NCBI GenBank assembly: GCA_035577545.1
Contig: DATLVI010000022.1
Location: forward strand, 122,924-186,923
Source: Verrucomicrobiia bacterium
GTDB lineage: Bacteria; Verrucomicrobiota; Verrucomicrobiia; Palsa-1439
DNA: 64,000 bases
Direction: 5' to 3'
Part shown: one piece after another, positions 18,334-28,031 of the stretch
How positions within the stretch are numbered: position 1 is the stretch's first letter
How the letters are laid out: the number at the start of each line of letters is the position of its first letter
The notes under the pieces: generated by a model
Told to the model about the DNA's origin: nothing
What the model saw: only the letters and a program-made list of their open reading frames with translations
The model's database searches: none
Made by a program: the position numbers and the translations under genes

Positions 18334-19872
18334 ATGCGCCTTCTTTCCATCATCCTGGCCGCTGTTTTGTCCGCGGCTGTACCCGGATTCGCCGCCGGAA
18401 AAGCCGAGCACGTTGTCGTCGTGGTGTGGGACGGTATGCGGCCGGACTTCGTTAACGAGACCAACACCCCGACGTTGTATCAACTCGCGCACGAGGGCGT
18501 GTTCTTCCAGAACCACCACGCCGTCTATCTCTGCTCGACCGAGGTCAATGGCACCGCGATCGCGACGGGCTGTTACCCGAACCGTAGCGGCATTCTCGCC
18601 AATCGCGAGTATCGCCCCACCATCAATCCGCTGAAGCCCGTTGATGTTCAGGATCTCGCTGCTGTCCGCAAGGGCGACGATGTTACACATAACCATTACC
18701 TCCAGGTGCCCACACTTGAGGAAATCCTGCAGCACGCCGGGAGGAGAACGGTCATCGCAGGCGCCAAACCCGTCGTGCTCTTGCATGATCGCCTGGAACA
18801 GGGACGGATCTGCGCCGATTGCGTGAACCTGTTCGAACACGCCACTGTCCCCGCCGCCGCTGTGGAAAAACTGGATCTGCCCGCTTTCACGCCCAAGGAC
18901 ATCCCGAATACGCGTCAGGATGAATTCGCGACGCATGCGCTGATCGGCCCGCTGTGGGACAAGGGTGTGCCGGCATTTTCGTTGCTCTGGCTCAGCGAGC
19001 CGGACGCCACCCAGCATAACGCGGGTCTTGGCACGGTCAGGGCTTTCAAGGCGCTGAAAGGTTCCGACGACAATCTCGCCCGCGTGCTGCAGGAGTTGAC
19101 CGCCCGCGGCGTCCGCGACAAGACCGATGTTTTTGTCATCTCCGATCACGGATTTTCGACGACTTCCCGCTCGGTGGACATTGCAGCCTTCCTGAAAAAG
19201 GCGGGCTTCAATGCCGTGCGCGAGTTCCTGCAGCCGCCCGTCAACGATGACATCCTCGCAATCGGCAATGGCGGAACGGAATTGTTCTATGTGGTCGGCC
19301 ATGATTCCAAACTCACTCATAAGATTGTCGAGCTTCTCCAGGCGCAGGATTTCACAGGCGCGATTTTCACGCGCGAGACGATGGCAGGGACGTTCACCCT
19401 TGACCAGGTCCGCATCAATACATCGGACGCGCCGGACATCGCCCTCTCGTTCCGATGGACCACTGACAAGAACACCGAAGGGATCGCCGGCTCGGTCATC
19501 AGCGACGGCGGCAACGGCCCGGGACGAGGGGTTCATACCAGCCTCAGTCCATTCGACCGGCACAACACTCTCGTCGCCGCCGGCCCCGACTTCCGCAAGG
19601 GGCTTGTGAATCAATTGCCGTCCGGCAACATCGACCTCGCTCCAACGGTCCTCCACATCCTGGGAGTCCCATCGCCCGAGCACATGGACGGTCGCGTCCT
19701 CTCCGAAGCGCTGGCGTCGGAAACCTCGAAGTCCCCCGACCCGGTCACCCAGACTTTGAATGCAACGGCTGATCTTGGGGCGACAGTCTGGCAGCAATAC
19801 CTGCGCGTGACCGAATTTGGCGGAACCACCTACCTCGAAGAAGCCAACGGCCATCAGGAACCCAGGAAATAG
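18334..19872 (+). CDS. exported type I phosphodiesterase / alkaline phosphatase-superfamily protein
   Basis: 512-aa protein with a cleavable signal peptide (about 1-21). The alkaline-phosphatase superfamily metal site is present: Asp in VVVVVWDGMRPDF, a Thr/Ser nucleophile region STEVNGTAIATGCYPN, SEPDATQHNAG, ISDHGFSTT and a His in GVHTSLSPFDRHN. This matches the nucleotide pyrophosphatase/phosphodiesterase family, which hydrolyses phosphodiesters in the periplasm. It is monocistronic. The long open frame on the opposite strand is a shadow of this gene. Confidence 0.85.
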   Translation: MRLLSIILAAVLSAAVPGFAAGKAEHVVVVVWDGMRPDFVNETNTPTLYQLAHEGVFFQNHHAVYLCSTEVNGTAIATGCYPNRSGILANREYRPTINPLKPVDVQDLAAVRKGDDVTHNHYLQVPTLEEILQHAGRRTVIAGAKPVVLLHDRLEQGRICADCVNLFEHATVPAAAVEKLDLPAFTPKDIPNTRQDEFATHALIGPLWDKGVPAFSLLWLSEPDATQHNAGLGTVRAFKALKGSDDNLARVLQELTARGVRDKTDVFVISDHGFSTTSRSVDIAAFLKKAGFNAVREFLQPPVNDDILAIGNGGTELFYVVGHDSKLTHKIVELLQAQDFTGAIFTRETMAGTFTLDQVRINTSDAPDIALSFRWTTDKNTEGIAGSVISDGGNGPGRGVHTSLSPFDRHNTLVAAGPDFRKGLVNQLPSGNIDLAPTVLHILGVPSPEHMDGRVLSEALASETSKSPDPVTQTLNATADLGATVWQQYLRVTEFGGTTYLEEANGHQEPRK

Positions 19873-20343
19873 GTTTCCCTCCGAGGTTGTTCGCCTGTTA
19901 TTCACAAGCCGAATGTGGCACTGGCCACATGAGACGCGCCCATGTTGTTTTGGGCGCAACCCTCCTCGCCAATTTCCGGAGGCCAAACGCGTAACCAGTT
20001 CTTAACGCGCATGTTAACTGGGGGGTTCGTTTCGTAATTTGTGTATTTTTCGCGCCCTCCGCCTCGGCCTTCGTGGCGTCTCGCGAAGTAGGCTCCCCTG
20101 AAAAACAACGCCTGTTGTCCGCCATCCTGTCCTCCATAGCTTTAGCGAAGGAGGAAACCGTGGCGGCGGATCACGATCCTGTCAAAGAACCGCACCAATC
20201 ATATCATTCCCTCACACTATGTCGAGTAGAATTATCGTTTTACGATAAGAAAAGACCTCGCACTTTCCGCGTTCTTTGGGTTTTCATCTTGCCCAAGCGG
20301 TTCTAATTGAATACCCTCCGCGTCAAGGAACGGAGATCTTATT
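19873..20343. other. 470-bp non-coding stretch with three consecutive hairpins
   Basis: No credible gene. Three short inverted repeats follow one another: ATGTGGC/GCCACAT (19913-19930), GCGCCCA/TGGGCGC (19936-19957) and CCAGTT...AACTGG enclosing TTAAC/GTTAA (19995-20021). None is followed by a T-run. The rest is AT-richer and presumably holds the promoter of the small lipoprotein. Confidence 0.5.
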
Positions 20344-20598
20344 ATGCAATGTCGAGCCCACCTGATTAGGAGAGCTGTTTTCGTCGCCGTGCTTGGCTTG
20401 GCTACGACCGGCTGCGCGTCTTATTACGTCGTTAAGGATTTGAACCGTGACAAGACGTATTACGCGACAGAGATACACAGAGCCAGCGGGACACTGCGAT
20501 TTGTTGACGCGAAAACCGGGGCCACTGTAACCATAAAAGAATCCGAGGTTCGAGAGATCAGCCAGGCAGAGTTTAACAAAGACTTGGTTCAGAATTAG
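20344..20598 (+). CDS. small lipoprotein of YgdI/YgdR-like type
   Basis: 84-aa protein with a type II signal peptide and lipobox LATTGC (Cys 24). The mature domain is a short beta-rich fold: YYVVKDLNRDKTYYATEI, TLRFVDAKTGATVTIKESE and EVREISQAEF resemble the SH3-like barrel of small YgdI/YgdR lipoproteins. It lies between a phosphodiesterase and smc with space on both sides. Function unknown. Confidence 0.72.
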   Translation: MQCRAHLIRRAVFVAVLGLATTGCASYYVVKDLNRDKTYYATEIHRASGTLRFVDAKTGATVTIKESEVREISQAEFNKDLVQN

Positions 20599-20736
20599 AG
20601 GTTCAGAAGTAAAGAAGTGAGTTTTAGTAACTGCTCCTTCCCCGGCGAATCCGGGCGCGTAAGTACTTGATTTTTAGCTTGCTTTCACAAAGGCTCTCGC
20701 TATCTTTCCCGCAAAGAAAGGGGTGGGGACCTCATT

Positions 20737-23700
20737 ATGTATCTGAAGAGCCTTCAGCTCATTGGCTTCAAGTCATTTGCTGAAAAGACTACGCTTGAGT
20801 TTTTGCCGGGCGTGACCGCGGTGGTCGGTCCGAACGGCTGTGGAAAATCCAATATCTCCGACGCGATCCGCTGGGTGCTCGGGGAGCAATCAGCCAAGGC
20901 GCTGCGCGGCAGCGAAATGGCCGACGTTATCTTCAACGGCACCGACGGCCGCCGGGCCATCAACCTCGCCGAAGTCAGCATGACCTTTGCCGAGGTCGAT
21001 CCCACGAGCCTCTCGCTACCGGGCGTCAATCTCGACTTCTCCGAAATCACGATCTCGCGCCGCGTCCATCGCGACGGCAATGGCGAGTATTTCATCAACA
21101 AAACGCCCTGCCGCCTCCGCGACATCCAGGGCCTGTTTATGGACACGGGCATTGGCCGTTCGAGTTATTCGCTGATGGCGCAGGGACAGATCGACCAGAT
21201 TCTCAGCGCGCATCCCGAAGATCGCCGCACAATTTTTGAAGAAGCCGCGGGCATTAACAAGTACAAGCACCAGAAGAAAGAAGCCCTCCGCAAGCTCGAG
21301 TACACCGAGGCCAACCTCGTCCGCATCACCGACATCATCAAGGAAGTCAAACGCCAGATCATTTCGTTGCAGCGCCAGGCCGGCAAGGCCCGCCGTTACA
21401 AGGAACTCTTCGACCAGCTCAAGGGAATCGACACGCGTCTCGCGCGGCACAAATACGATCTGTTGCAGGCCGACATCACGGGCCTCGAATCCCAAATCGC
21501 CAATTTCGTTCACCAATCCGAGGCGTTTTCAGGTCAAATCGCCGAGAAGGAACAGCAGATCGCCGATCTCCGACGTTCGCTCGCGGAAATCGAGCGCGCC
21601 ATCAGCGAAGCCGTCAACCGCGACCACGAACTCAAGAGCGAAGCCGACCGACATCAGCAGCGCACGACGACCAACACCGAGCGGATCACCGAACTCGAAC
21701 AACTCATCGAGAACAACCATCGCGAGACCGCGGGCGCCGAGGAGAAAATTCGCGTTCAAGAAGAACTCCTCGCGTCACTCAATACCGAGTTCGAGCAGAT
21801 CGATTCCAGCCTCGCCTCCGAACAGGCCAAATTACAGGCCCAGCAGGACGCTGTGCGGCAACTCGACGCCGACCTTTCTCAGAAGAATACTGCGTTGACC
21901 GAAGCCAAGTCTGCGCTCGTCGACCTGGAGAGCGCCATCGCCCATAGCCGCAACGAACTGGCGGGACTCGACCAGAAAAAGAAGTACGATGTCGTCCGCG
22001 CCGAGCGTCTCTCGACCGAACGTTTGCAACTAGAAGATCAGCGCCGCGCGCTGGAGCAACGCCTCCAGACCTATAACGATGGCCTTGCCGAACTGCGCAG
22101 TAGCGTGAATACGCTGCGTGCCGCGTTGACCGCGAAGCAGTCCGAGTTGAACGAGGTTTCTTCGCAAGCAAGCGTCGCCACGCTGACGCATCAAGTGGGA
22201 ATCACGGACGCCTCGCAGAAGGGCGCGCGACTCGACGTGCTGCGCCAGTTCTTCGCCGCGCCGGATGGACGGACGACTCTTGGCAACATCCTTGACGTCG
22301 AACCCCAATACGGTGCCGCCATTGAAGCCGCGTTGCATCACGCGATTCACACGATCTTGGCCGATGACCTCAGTGCCGCCCGTCAATTGCTCGCGAGCGG
22401 ACTGCAGAATCCATCCGTCGCCGCGCCGGAATCACCGCGCGTCAGCCTTGATCAATCGACCGGCGACCTGCCGCAAGGCGCGATGGCTTGGGCAACCGCT
22501 GTCGCCTGCGTCCGCGATGTGCGCTTTGAGCCACTGGTTCGTTCGCTGCTGCACGGCGTGGTGATAGCAGGCGATCTGGATATCGCACTTTCTCTGCGGC
22601 AATATCATCCGCACTTGGCGGTCGCCACGCTTCGAGGAGAGTTGGTGGATGAGCACGGCATCCTGAGCGCTGTCTCCAAGAGCCACATCGCTGAAATCGG
22701 CGAGCTGACGCAGGAAGTCGCGCAACTTCAGGCGCGGGTTTCCGGCCAGGAAACTGCCCGGGTTGAACTGGAGCAGAAGGAGGCCGCCCTCGAAACCGAG
22801 CTTTCCGTTCTCCGCGCCGATCTCCACGCGAAGGAAATCGCCCTCGCCGCGAAGGAAGGCGAGCTCAACGCGTTGGCGACCGAAGGCCGCGACCTGGAGA
22901 GCAAGGTCCACACGGTGGTGTTCGAGTTGCAGTCGATCGAACAGCAGGACACTGAGGAGAAACAGCGCCGTGAGACGATTCTAGTTGCCCTGCGCGGGTC
23001 GGAAGCGCGCCAGGGTGAACTGCAACAGCAGATGAACGTCGCCCAGCAAGCGGTTAACGAACTGCTGGTTCGCAAGGAGCAGATGACCCAGCAACTCACC
23101 GAGTTGCGTGTCAGTGTCGGCGGCATCGAGCACAAGCGCCGGGCGATCGAGAGCCAGCGCGAGCCCATTGCGGCCCGTGTGCGCGACCTGCACGAGCGCA
23201 TGGAGATCTGCGCCAGTGAAATCACCAGTTACACGGCAAAGATCGAACAGTTTCGGACGGAGATTGGCGAGTCGGAGCAGAAGATCGCCGAACTCGCCGG
23301 TGCCCGCGAGCAATCGCAACAGCACATCAGCGGCCTCCAACACCAGCGCGCTGAAGTGGCCACCGGCATCGAGCAGGCCGAGGAAGAACTGCGCGGCATC
23401 CGCAAACAGGCGAACGACGCGCAGTCGCAAAAATCAGGCTTTGAAGTCCAGCTCGCTCAAAAGCGAATGGAGAGCCAGAACCTCAAGGACCGCGTCTGGC
23501 AGAAGTATCAAGTGAATGTCGAGGATGTTCGCGCGGACCTGATCAATATCACCGTTGCCGACCAGGGTCCCGCGATCACTGAGCAAGTGGAACTGCCGGT
23601 CGATTGGGACGCCATCGAACTCCAGGTCACCGAGCTTCAGTCGAAGCTCGACGCGATGGGCCCGGTAAACGTGGAAGCCATCAACGAGTTTGAGGAATTG

Positions 23701-24588
23701 GAGCAGCGCCACAATTTCCTTTCCCAACAGCACGAGGACCTCGTCAAGGCGAAGGACCAGCTCCTGCAGGTCATCACCAAGATCAACCTGACCACGAAGC
23801 AGCTTTTCCAGGAAACCTTCGAGAAGATCCGCGAGAATTTCCAGATCATGTACACCGAGTTGTTCGGTGGCGGGAAAGCCAACCTGATCCTGCTCGACGA
23901 AAACGACCCGCTCGAAAGCGGCATCGAGATCGTGGCAAAACCGCCGGGCAAGCAACTCCAGAGCGTCACCCTGCTCAGCGGCGGCGAGAAGACCCTGACC
24001 GCCACCGCGCTGCTATTCGCCATCTATATGGTCAAGCCGTCGCCGTTCTGCGTGCTGGACGAGTTGGACGCGCCGCTCGATGAATCGAACATCAACCGTT
24101 TCGTCCGCATCCTGCAACGGTTCATCACGCAGTCGCAGTTCGTCATCATCACGCACAACAAGCGCACCATCGGCATGGCCGATGCGCTCTACGGCATCAC
24201 GATGGAAGAGCACGGCGTCTCGAAGGTCGTGAGCGTGAAGTTCAGTCCGCGCGAGGAAACCCAGCGCAAACAGTCCGAGAAAGCCCGCGAGCTGCAGGAA
24301 GAACGCATCGACGGTGCGGCAACCCTGGCCGCCGACCTGCGCCCGCACGAAGAAGATTTGCACAACGATCTCCTGGAGCGCAAGGAACAGACTGTCGCGT
24401 CGATTCCTGATGCCGCGCCCGTCTTCGTGGAAGCGGTCCCTACGTTGGGCCAACCCGCCCCCGACGATCTCAAAGCCGAAGTCCAAGCCGCCATCGCCTC
24501 TGCCGTCGAGGCCGGCGAATCGGCGAAGCAAACGGCGGATGCGGCAGGCGATCAGACTTCAGGCACGTCAGCTCCCTCGTCCAGTTAG
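20737..24588 (+). CDS. smc: chromosome segregation protein SMC
   Basis: Condensin ATPase that organises the chromosome. The 1283-aa product has Walker A GPNGCGKSNISDAI (about 32-45), two long coiled coils (about 170-500 and 660-1010), a hinge between them (about 505-650, including LGNILDVEPQYGAAIEAALH), and the C-terminal signature LLSGGEKTLTATALLF with Walker B FCVLDELDAPLDE. About 110 residues of charged, Ala/Glu-rich tail follow the ATPase head, longer than in most SMCs. scpA and scpB are not in the window. Confidence 0.97.
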   Translation: MYLKSLQLIGFKSFAEKTTLEFLPGVTAVVGPNGCGKSNISDAIRWVLGEQSAKALRGSEMADVIFNGTDGRRAINLAEVSMTFAEVDPTSLSLPGVNLDFSEITISRRVHRDGNGEYFINKTPCRLRDIQGLFMDTGIGRSSYSLMAQGQIDQILSAHPEDRRTIFEEAAGINKYKHQKKEALRKLEYTEANLVRITDIIKEVKRQIISLQRQAGKARRYKELFDQLKGIDTRLARHKYDLLQADITGLESQIANFVHQSEAFSGQIAEKEQQIADLRRSLAEIERAISEAVNRDHELKSEADRHQQRTTTNTERITELEQLIENNHRETAGAEEKIRVQEELLASLNTEFEQIDSSLASEQAKLQAQQDAVRQLDADLSQKNTALTEAKSALVDLESAIAHSRNELAGLDQKKKYDVVRAERLSTERLQLEDQRRALEQRLQTYNDGLAELRSSVNTLRAALTAKQSELNEVSSQASVATLTHQVGITDASQKGARLDVLRQFFAAPDGRTTLGNILDVEPQYGAAIEAALHHAIHTILADDLSAARQLLASGLQNPSVAAPESPRVSLDQSTGDLPQGAMAWATAVACVRDVRFEPLVRSLLHGVVIAGDLDIALSLRQYHPHLAVATLRGELVDEHGILSAVSKSHIAEIGELTQEVAQLQARVSGQETARVELEQKEAALETELSVLRADLHAKEIALAAKEGELNALATEGRDLESKVHTVVFELQSIEQQDTEEKQRRETILVALRGSEARQGELQQQMNVAQQAVNELLVRKEQMTQQLTELRVSVGGIEHKRRAIESQREPIAARVRDLHERMEICASEITSYTAKIEQFRTEIGESEQKIAELAGAREQSQQHISGLQHQRAEVATGIEQAEEELRGIRKQANDAQSQKSGFEVQLAQKRMESQNLKDRVWQKYQVNVEDVRADLINITVADQGPAITEQVELPVDWDAIELQVTELQSKLDAMGPVNVEAINEFEELEQRHNFLSQQHEDLVKAKDQLLQVITKINLTTKQLFQETFEKIRENFQIMYTELFGGGKANLILLDENDPLESGIEIVAKPPGKQLQSVTLLSGGEKTLTATALLFAIYMVKPSPFCVLDELDAPLDESNINRFVRILQRFITQSQFVIITHNKRTIGMADALYGITMEEHGVSKVVSVKFSPREETQRKQSEKARELQEERIDGAATLAADLRPHEEDLHNDLLERKEQTVASIPDAAPVFVEAVPTLGQPAPDDLKAEVQAAIASAVEAGESAKQTADAAGDQTSGTSAPSSS

Positions 24589-24623
24589 AGAGTTTCGTAT
24601 TCGAGGTTCTTAGCCGTTGGGAT

Positions 24624-25193
24624 ATGAAGAAGTTCGTCACAGTCGCCCTGATGCTTGGCGCTGCCATCTGCTCCGCCGAGGTCCAACCGGATAAGCTGAT
24701 TACGGCAGCGAGAAACCAGATTGGAATTACCGTCTCTTACGACTCTTCCTACCGCAAGTTAAAATATCCCGGAGGGGATGTTTCCATGGATACTGGAGTA
24801 TGTGCTGATGTCATAGTCCGTGCCTTCCGGGAACAGGGGGTTGATCTACAGAAGGAAATCCATGAGGACATGTTGCGGGAGTTCGCTGCGTACCCACGGA
24901 AATGGGGTTTGAAGAAACCGGACCAGAATATCGATCACCGCCGAGTGCCGAATCTAATGACCTATTTCCAACGGAAGGGATACGCGCTACCCAATGACCG
25001 GGAGGTGGAGCACTACGCCGCGGGCGATGTCGTCGCGTGGGACCTGGGAGGCGGGATCACGCACATAGGATTCGTCTCCGACAAACGCTCTCAGAACGGC
25101 GTTCCGCTGGTGATCCACAACATTGGTGGTGGAGTGCAAGAAGAGGGCATTCTGTTCCAGTTTCAAATAATTGGACACTATCGTCTGAAATGA
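24624..25193 (+). CDS. DUF1287 family exported protein (NlpC/P60-like fold)
   Basis: 189-aa protein with a signal peptide (about 1-18). The body matches DUF1287: AARNQIGITVSYDSSYRKL near the start, a conserved Cys in DTGVCADVIVRAFREQG and a late His in VIHNIGGGVQEEG, spaced like the Cys-His pair of papain-like NlpC/P60 hydrolases. A role in cell-wall processing is inferred only. It starts 35 bp after smc and is followed after 48 bp by the inositol monophosphatase gene. Confidence 0.82.
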   Translation: MKKFVTVALMLGAAICSAEVQPDKLITAARNQIGITVSYDSSYRKLKYPGGDVSMDTGVCADVIVRAFREQGVDLQKEIHEDMLREFAAYPRKWGLKKPDQNIDHRRVPNLMTYFQRKGYALPNDREVEHYAAGDVVAWDLGGGITHIGFVSDKRSQNGVPLVIHNIGGGVQEEGILFQFQIIGHYRLK

Positions 25194-25241
25194 CAAGATA
25201 ATGGTTGGCAAGCAGGCAGTGTCCCCTACAATCTCCCACCT

Positions 25242-26012
25242 ATGTTGGAAACGGCCATCGAAGCAGCGAGTGCCGCCGGGAAACTGCTGCGGAAGAATTT
25301 CGGCTCGACACTAAACGTCAACCTCGCCACACAACACGACATCAAGCTGGAACTTGACGAGCAGGCGCAGGCAGTCATCACCCGGGTCATTCTCGCGGAT
25401 TTTCCCGACCACTGCATTCTCGGCGAAGAAGCGGTGACGGGTAATCCCAACGCGGACGTGCGCTGGGTGGTCGATCCTCTCGACGGGACGGTGAACTATT
25501 TCTACGGCATCCCGCATTACGCGGTGTCCATTGCGGCGCAAGAGCGACGGGATGGCGATCATTGGGAGACGGTGGCCGGCGTGGTGCTTGCGCCGGAGAT
25601 CGATGAGTTGTTCACCAGCGCGAAAGGTCAACCGGCAACCCTGCAAGGCAAACCAATCCAGGTCAGTACCCGAACACTGCCTTCCGAGGCCATCGTGGTC
25701 ATGGGTTTCTTCAAGAGTATGGAGACAATCGATCAAGGCCTGCAAAGCTTTGGCCAGATCATCCACAAGGTGCGCAAGGTCCGCTTGATGGGCGCGGCGG
25801 CGCTCGACGTGGCGTACGTGGCCTGCGGCCGCTTCGACGCGTACTTGGAATACGGCATCAAACTGTGGGACATCGCCGCCGGCCAACTCATCCTTGAAAA
25901 CGCCGGTGGTCGCGTCGAAAGCAAACCATTACTCGCTCCACACACTTTTGACGTGCGGATGTGGAATGGAAAGTTGCCGCTCGCGGAATTATTCAAACCG
26001 GCCCAGCCGTGA
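25242..26012 (+). CDS. inositol monophosphatase-family phosphatase
   Basis: Mg-dependent lithium-sensitive phosphatase fold, 256 aa. Metal-binding motifs are in order: Glu pair in LGEEAVTG, WVVDPLDGTVNYFYGIPHYA, and the C-terminal EYGIKLWDIAAGQLILENAGG. Such enzymes (SuhB/CysQ relatives) hydrolyse inositol phosphate, NADP or PAP-type substrates. The motifs do not separate these. It ends 27 bp before the convergent zinc-ribbon gene. Confidence 0.9.
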   Translation: MLETAIEAASAAGKLLRKNFGSTLNVNLATQHDIKLELDEQAQAVITRVILADFPDHCILGEEAVTGNPNADVRWVVDPLDGTVNYFYGIPHYAVSIAAQERRDGDHWETVAGVVLAPEIDELFTSAKGQPATLQGKPIQVSTRTLPSEAIVVMGFFKSMETIDQGLQSFGQIIHKVRKVRLMGAAALDVAYVACGRFDAYLEYGIKLWDIAAGQLILENAGGRVESKPLLAPHTFDVRMWNGKLPLAELFKPAQP

Positions 26013-26039
26013 GACGCTGGCGTCGTGACGTACGACAGT

Positions 26040-26492
26040 TTATTTTTTCCCCATCATCCGCGCGAAGAAACCCGGCGGCTTGGCCATCAGCGTCACGGCG
26101 CCACGGCACTTCGGGCAGACCGTTGATATTTTGCCGGCAACCTGTTGCGTGAGAAGTTTCGCCTCAGGCACGATCGCCTTACAGTTCGGGTTGTTGCAAC
26201 GATATTGTACACCCTTGCTGCCTTTTCCCGGTTTGCCAAGGGTCGCGACCGGAGGAGCAAGTACAGGAACGGCTGCTGCCGCTGCGGCCTCGGCGGGCGA
26301 CTCAGCTCGCAGGCGCGGCAAAGTTCGCACGGCCGGTTTAATCGGCTGAGGAGCTACCGCCAGCGAAGCCTTTGCGGGCGACGGAATGGTCAACGGTGAC
26401 TGGCAGTCGGGACAATTGATTTCCAATCCGGCTCCCGACTCGTCAACCTTGATGTGACGTTTACAGTGCGGACATTCAAAACGGATATCCAT
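26040..26492 (-). CDS. double zinc-ribbon protein
   Basis: 150-aa cytosolic-looking protein. The N-terminal ribbon has Cys pairs in FECPHCKRHIKVDESGAGLE and INCPDCQSPLTIP; the second ribbon (about 96-135) has CNNPNC and CPKCRGAV. A Pro/Ala-rich linker joins them. The N-terminal ribbon is closely similar to the 50-aa protein at 61435-61587 (the GAGL-xx-NCP-C core). Its role is unknown. It lies between convergent suhB-like and co-directional pilT genes. Confidence 0.72.
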   Translation of the reverse strand: MDIRFECPHCKRHIKVDESGAGLEINCPDCQSPLTIPSPAKASLAVAPQPIKPAVRTLPRLRAESPAEAAAAAAVPVLAPPVATLGKPGKGSKGVQYRCNNPNCKAIVPEAKLLTQQVAGKISTVCPKCRGAVTLMAKPPGFFARMMGKK

Positions 26493-26613
26493 AATTCCAA
26501 ACTACATTGTAAGAGTCAGTCTGGCAAAGTAAAAGTCCATCCTCCGTGAGCGGATTATTGATGACAGCGGTGTGGCGACACCGAAAACGTCGGTCAACGG
26601 ACAGGATTATCGG

Positions 26614-27840
26614 TCAGTTAACCACAAGTTCTTCGACGCGCTGGGCCAAATTCCGGTCGGGAACTCGCGGCGGCGGCGGCAACGACTCGCTGCCATTTCC
26701 ACCGTTGCCGGCTTCGGCCTGTTCGGCGGCCTGGAGCAACTCCTCTTCCGTCCACGGCGCACCCTTGGGCGAGCGGCAGTTCGGGAGTGTGCCCATGCGC
26801 TTGAGGAATTCGTCCTTGGAAATCGCTTTCTGGTAGGCCTCGGAAGGCTCCACGATGCCCCTCGAAACCAGATCCAACAACGAATCATTCAGCGAGCACA
26901 TACCTTCTTTGCGCCCCATCTGGATGAAGTTCGGGATCTGCTGCAGTTTGCCCTCGCGAATATTGGCGCTGAGAGCGTAGCTGCCCATGAGAATCTCCAG
27001 CGCCGCGACGCGTCCGCCGCCCTTCTTCTTGCACAGGGTTTGCGAGACGACGCCTTTCAAGCCTTCCGCCAGGCTGCAACGGATTTGCGGCTGTTCGTCG
27101 GCGGGGAATTGGTTGATGAGCCGGTCCACCGTCATGTGCGCGCTGTTGGTGTGCAGCGTGCCGAAAACCAAATGCCCCGTCTCGGCGGTTTCGAGCGCGA
27201 TGCCCACGGTCTCGACATCGCGCATTTCGCCGACGAGCACGATGTCGGGGTCCTCGCGCAAGGCGGCCCGTAGCGCGCGCTTGAAGCCGTCGGTGTGGGA
27301 ATGGACCTCGCGCTGGTTGAGAAGGCATTTCTTGTTCGGATGCACGAACTCGATCGGATCTTCAATGGTAATGATGTGGTCGGTGCGTTTTTCGTTGATG
27401 AAATCAATCAGCGCCGCCAGCGTCGTCGATTTCCCGCTGCCGGTCGGTCCGGTGACGAGCACGAGGCCTTTTTGGAGGAAACACAATTTCTTGATCGTGT
27501 CGGGCAGGCCAAGGTCTTTGAAACTGAGGATCTTTGACGGGATGAGACGGAACACCGCGCCAATGCCGTTGCGGTCGGCGAATGCGTTACAGCGGAAACG
27601 AGCCGTCCCGCTCAGTTCGTAGGCGAAATCGGTATCGTGAGTCTGCTCCCATTCGACGCGGTTGCGTTCGGGCATGATCTCATAAATGAGCGTTTTGACA
27701 GCGTCAGCCGTGAGAATTTCCTTACCGACAGTGGTCATCGTCCCACCCATGCGGAAGGTGGGAGTATTTCCACTGGAGAGATGGAAATCCGAGGCGTTTT
27801 TGGTCACCATGTCACGGAAGTATTGGTCTAGTGCAGGCAT
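26614..27840 (-). CDS. pilT: type IV pilus retraction ATPase PilT
   Basis: Hexameric secretion-superfamily ATPase that powers pilus retraction or twitching. The 408-aa product has Walker A GPTGSGKSTTLAAL, Asp box HIITIEDPIEFVH, Walker B LVGEMRDVETVGIALETAET and the His box GHLVFGTLHTN; the N-terminal region is PAS-like as in PilT. The last 50 residues form a Pro/Gly-rich extension beyond the usual end. No other pilus assembly gene is adjacent; the pseudopilin at 48726-49430 is about 21 kb away. A structured repeat (27854-27941) lies immediately upstream. Confidence 0.93.
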   Translation of the reverse strand: MPALDQYFRDMVTKNASDFHLSSGNTPTFRMGGTMTTVGKEILTADAVKTLIYEIMPERNRVEWEQTHDTDFAYELSGTARFRCNAFADRNGIGAVFRLIPSKILSFKDLGLPDTIKKLCFLQKGLVLVTGPTGSGKSTTLAALIDFINEKRTDHIITIEDPIEFVHPNKKCLLNQREVHSHTDGFKRALRAALREDPDIVLVGEMRDVETVGIALETAETGHLVFGTLHTNSAHMTVDRLINQFPADEQPQIRCSLAEGLKGVVSQTLCKKKGGGRVAALEILMGSYALSANIREGKLQQIPNFIQMGRKEGMCSLNDSLLDLVSRGIVEPSEAYQKAISKDEFLKRMGTLPNCRSPKGAPWTEEELLQAAEQAEAGNGGNGSESLPPPPRVPDRNLAQRVEELVVN

Positions 27841-27853
27841 AGGACGGAATAAA

Positions 27854-27941
27854 GCAGGCCCGGTGCCACCTATAAGGAACCCGGGGCGTCACCGAGGTAT
27901 CAAATGGGCCTGCATGAAACAGCTTGTCAGAAGGTGAGGGG
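27854..27941. promoter_or_regulatory. structured repeat L, copy 1 (candidate leader element)
   Basis: Perfect 8-bp closing stem GCAGGCCC (27854-27861) / GGGCCTGC (27906-27913) around a GC-rich interior, followed by a conserved tail (GAAACAGCTTGTCAG at 27916-27930). The core TATCAAATGGG and the tail recur at 31951-32029, where the closing stem is AACCC/GGGTT instead. It lies 13 bp before the divergent pilT start and about 90 bp before the STT3-like gene, so the functional strand is undecided. By similarity to copy 2 (before exeA), the plus strand is favoured. Confidence 0.45.
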
Positions 27942-28031
27942 GCGAAACAACGACAGGGATCGCTTGAACTGGATTACGCAACGGCTTACGATGATTGGCT
28001 TCGTTTCGTCGCCAACTGACCGCAATGGACG

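Noticed and set aside
18202..19986. 594-codon open frame on the minus strand
   Set aside because: It is antisense to a well supported phosphodiesterase gene with signal peptide and metal motifs; the frame shows no domain and arises from high GC.
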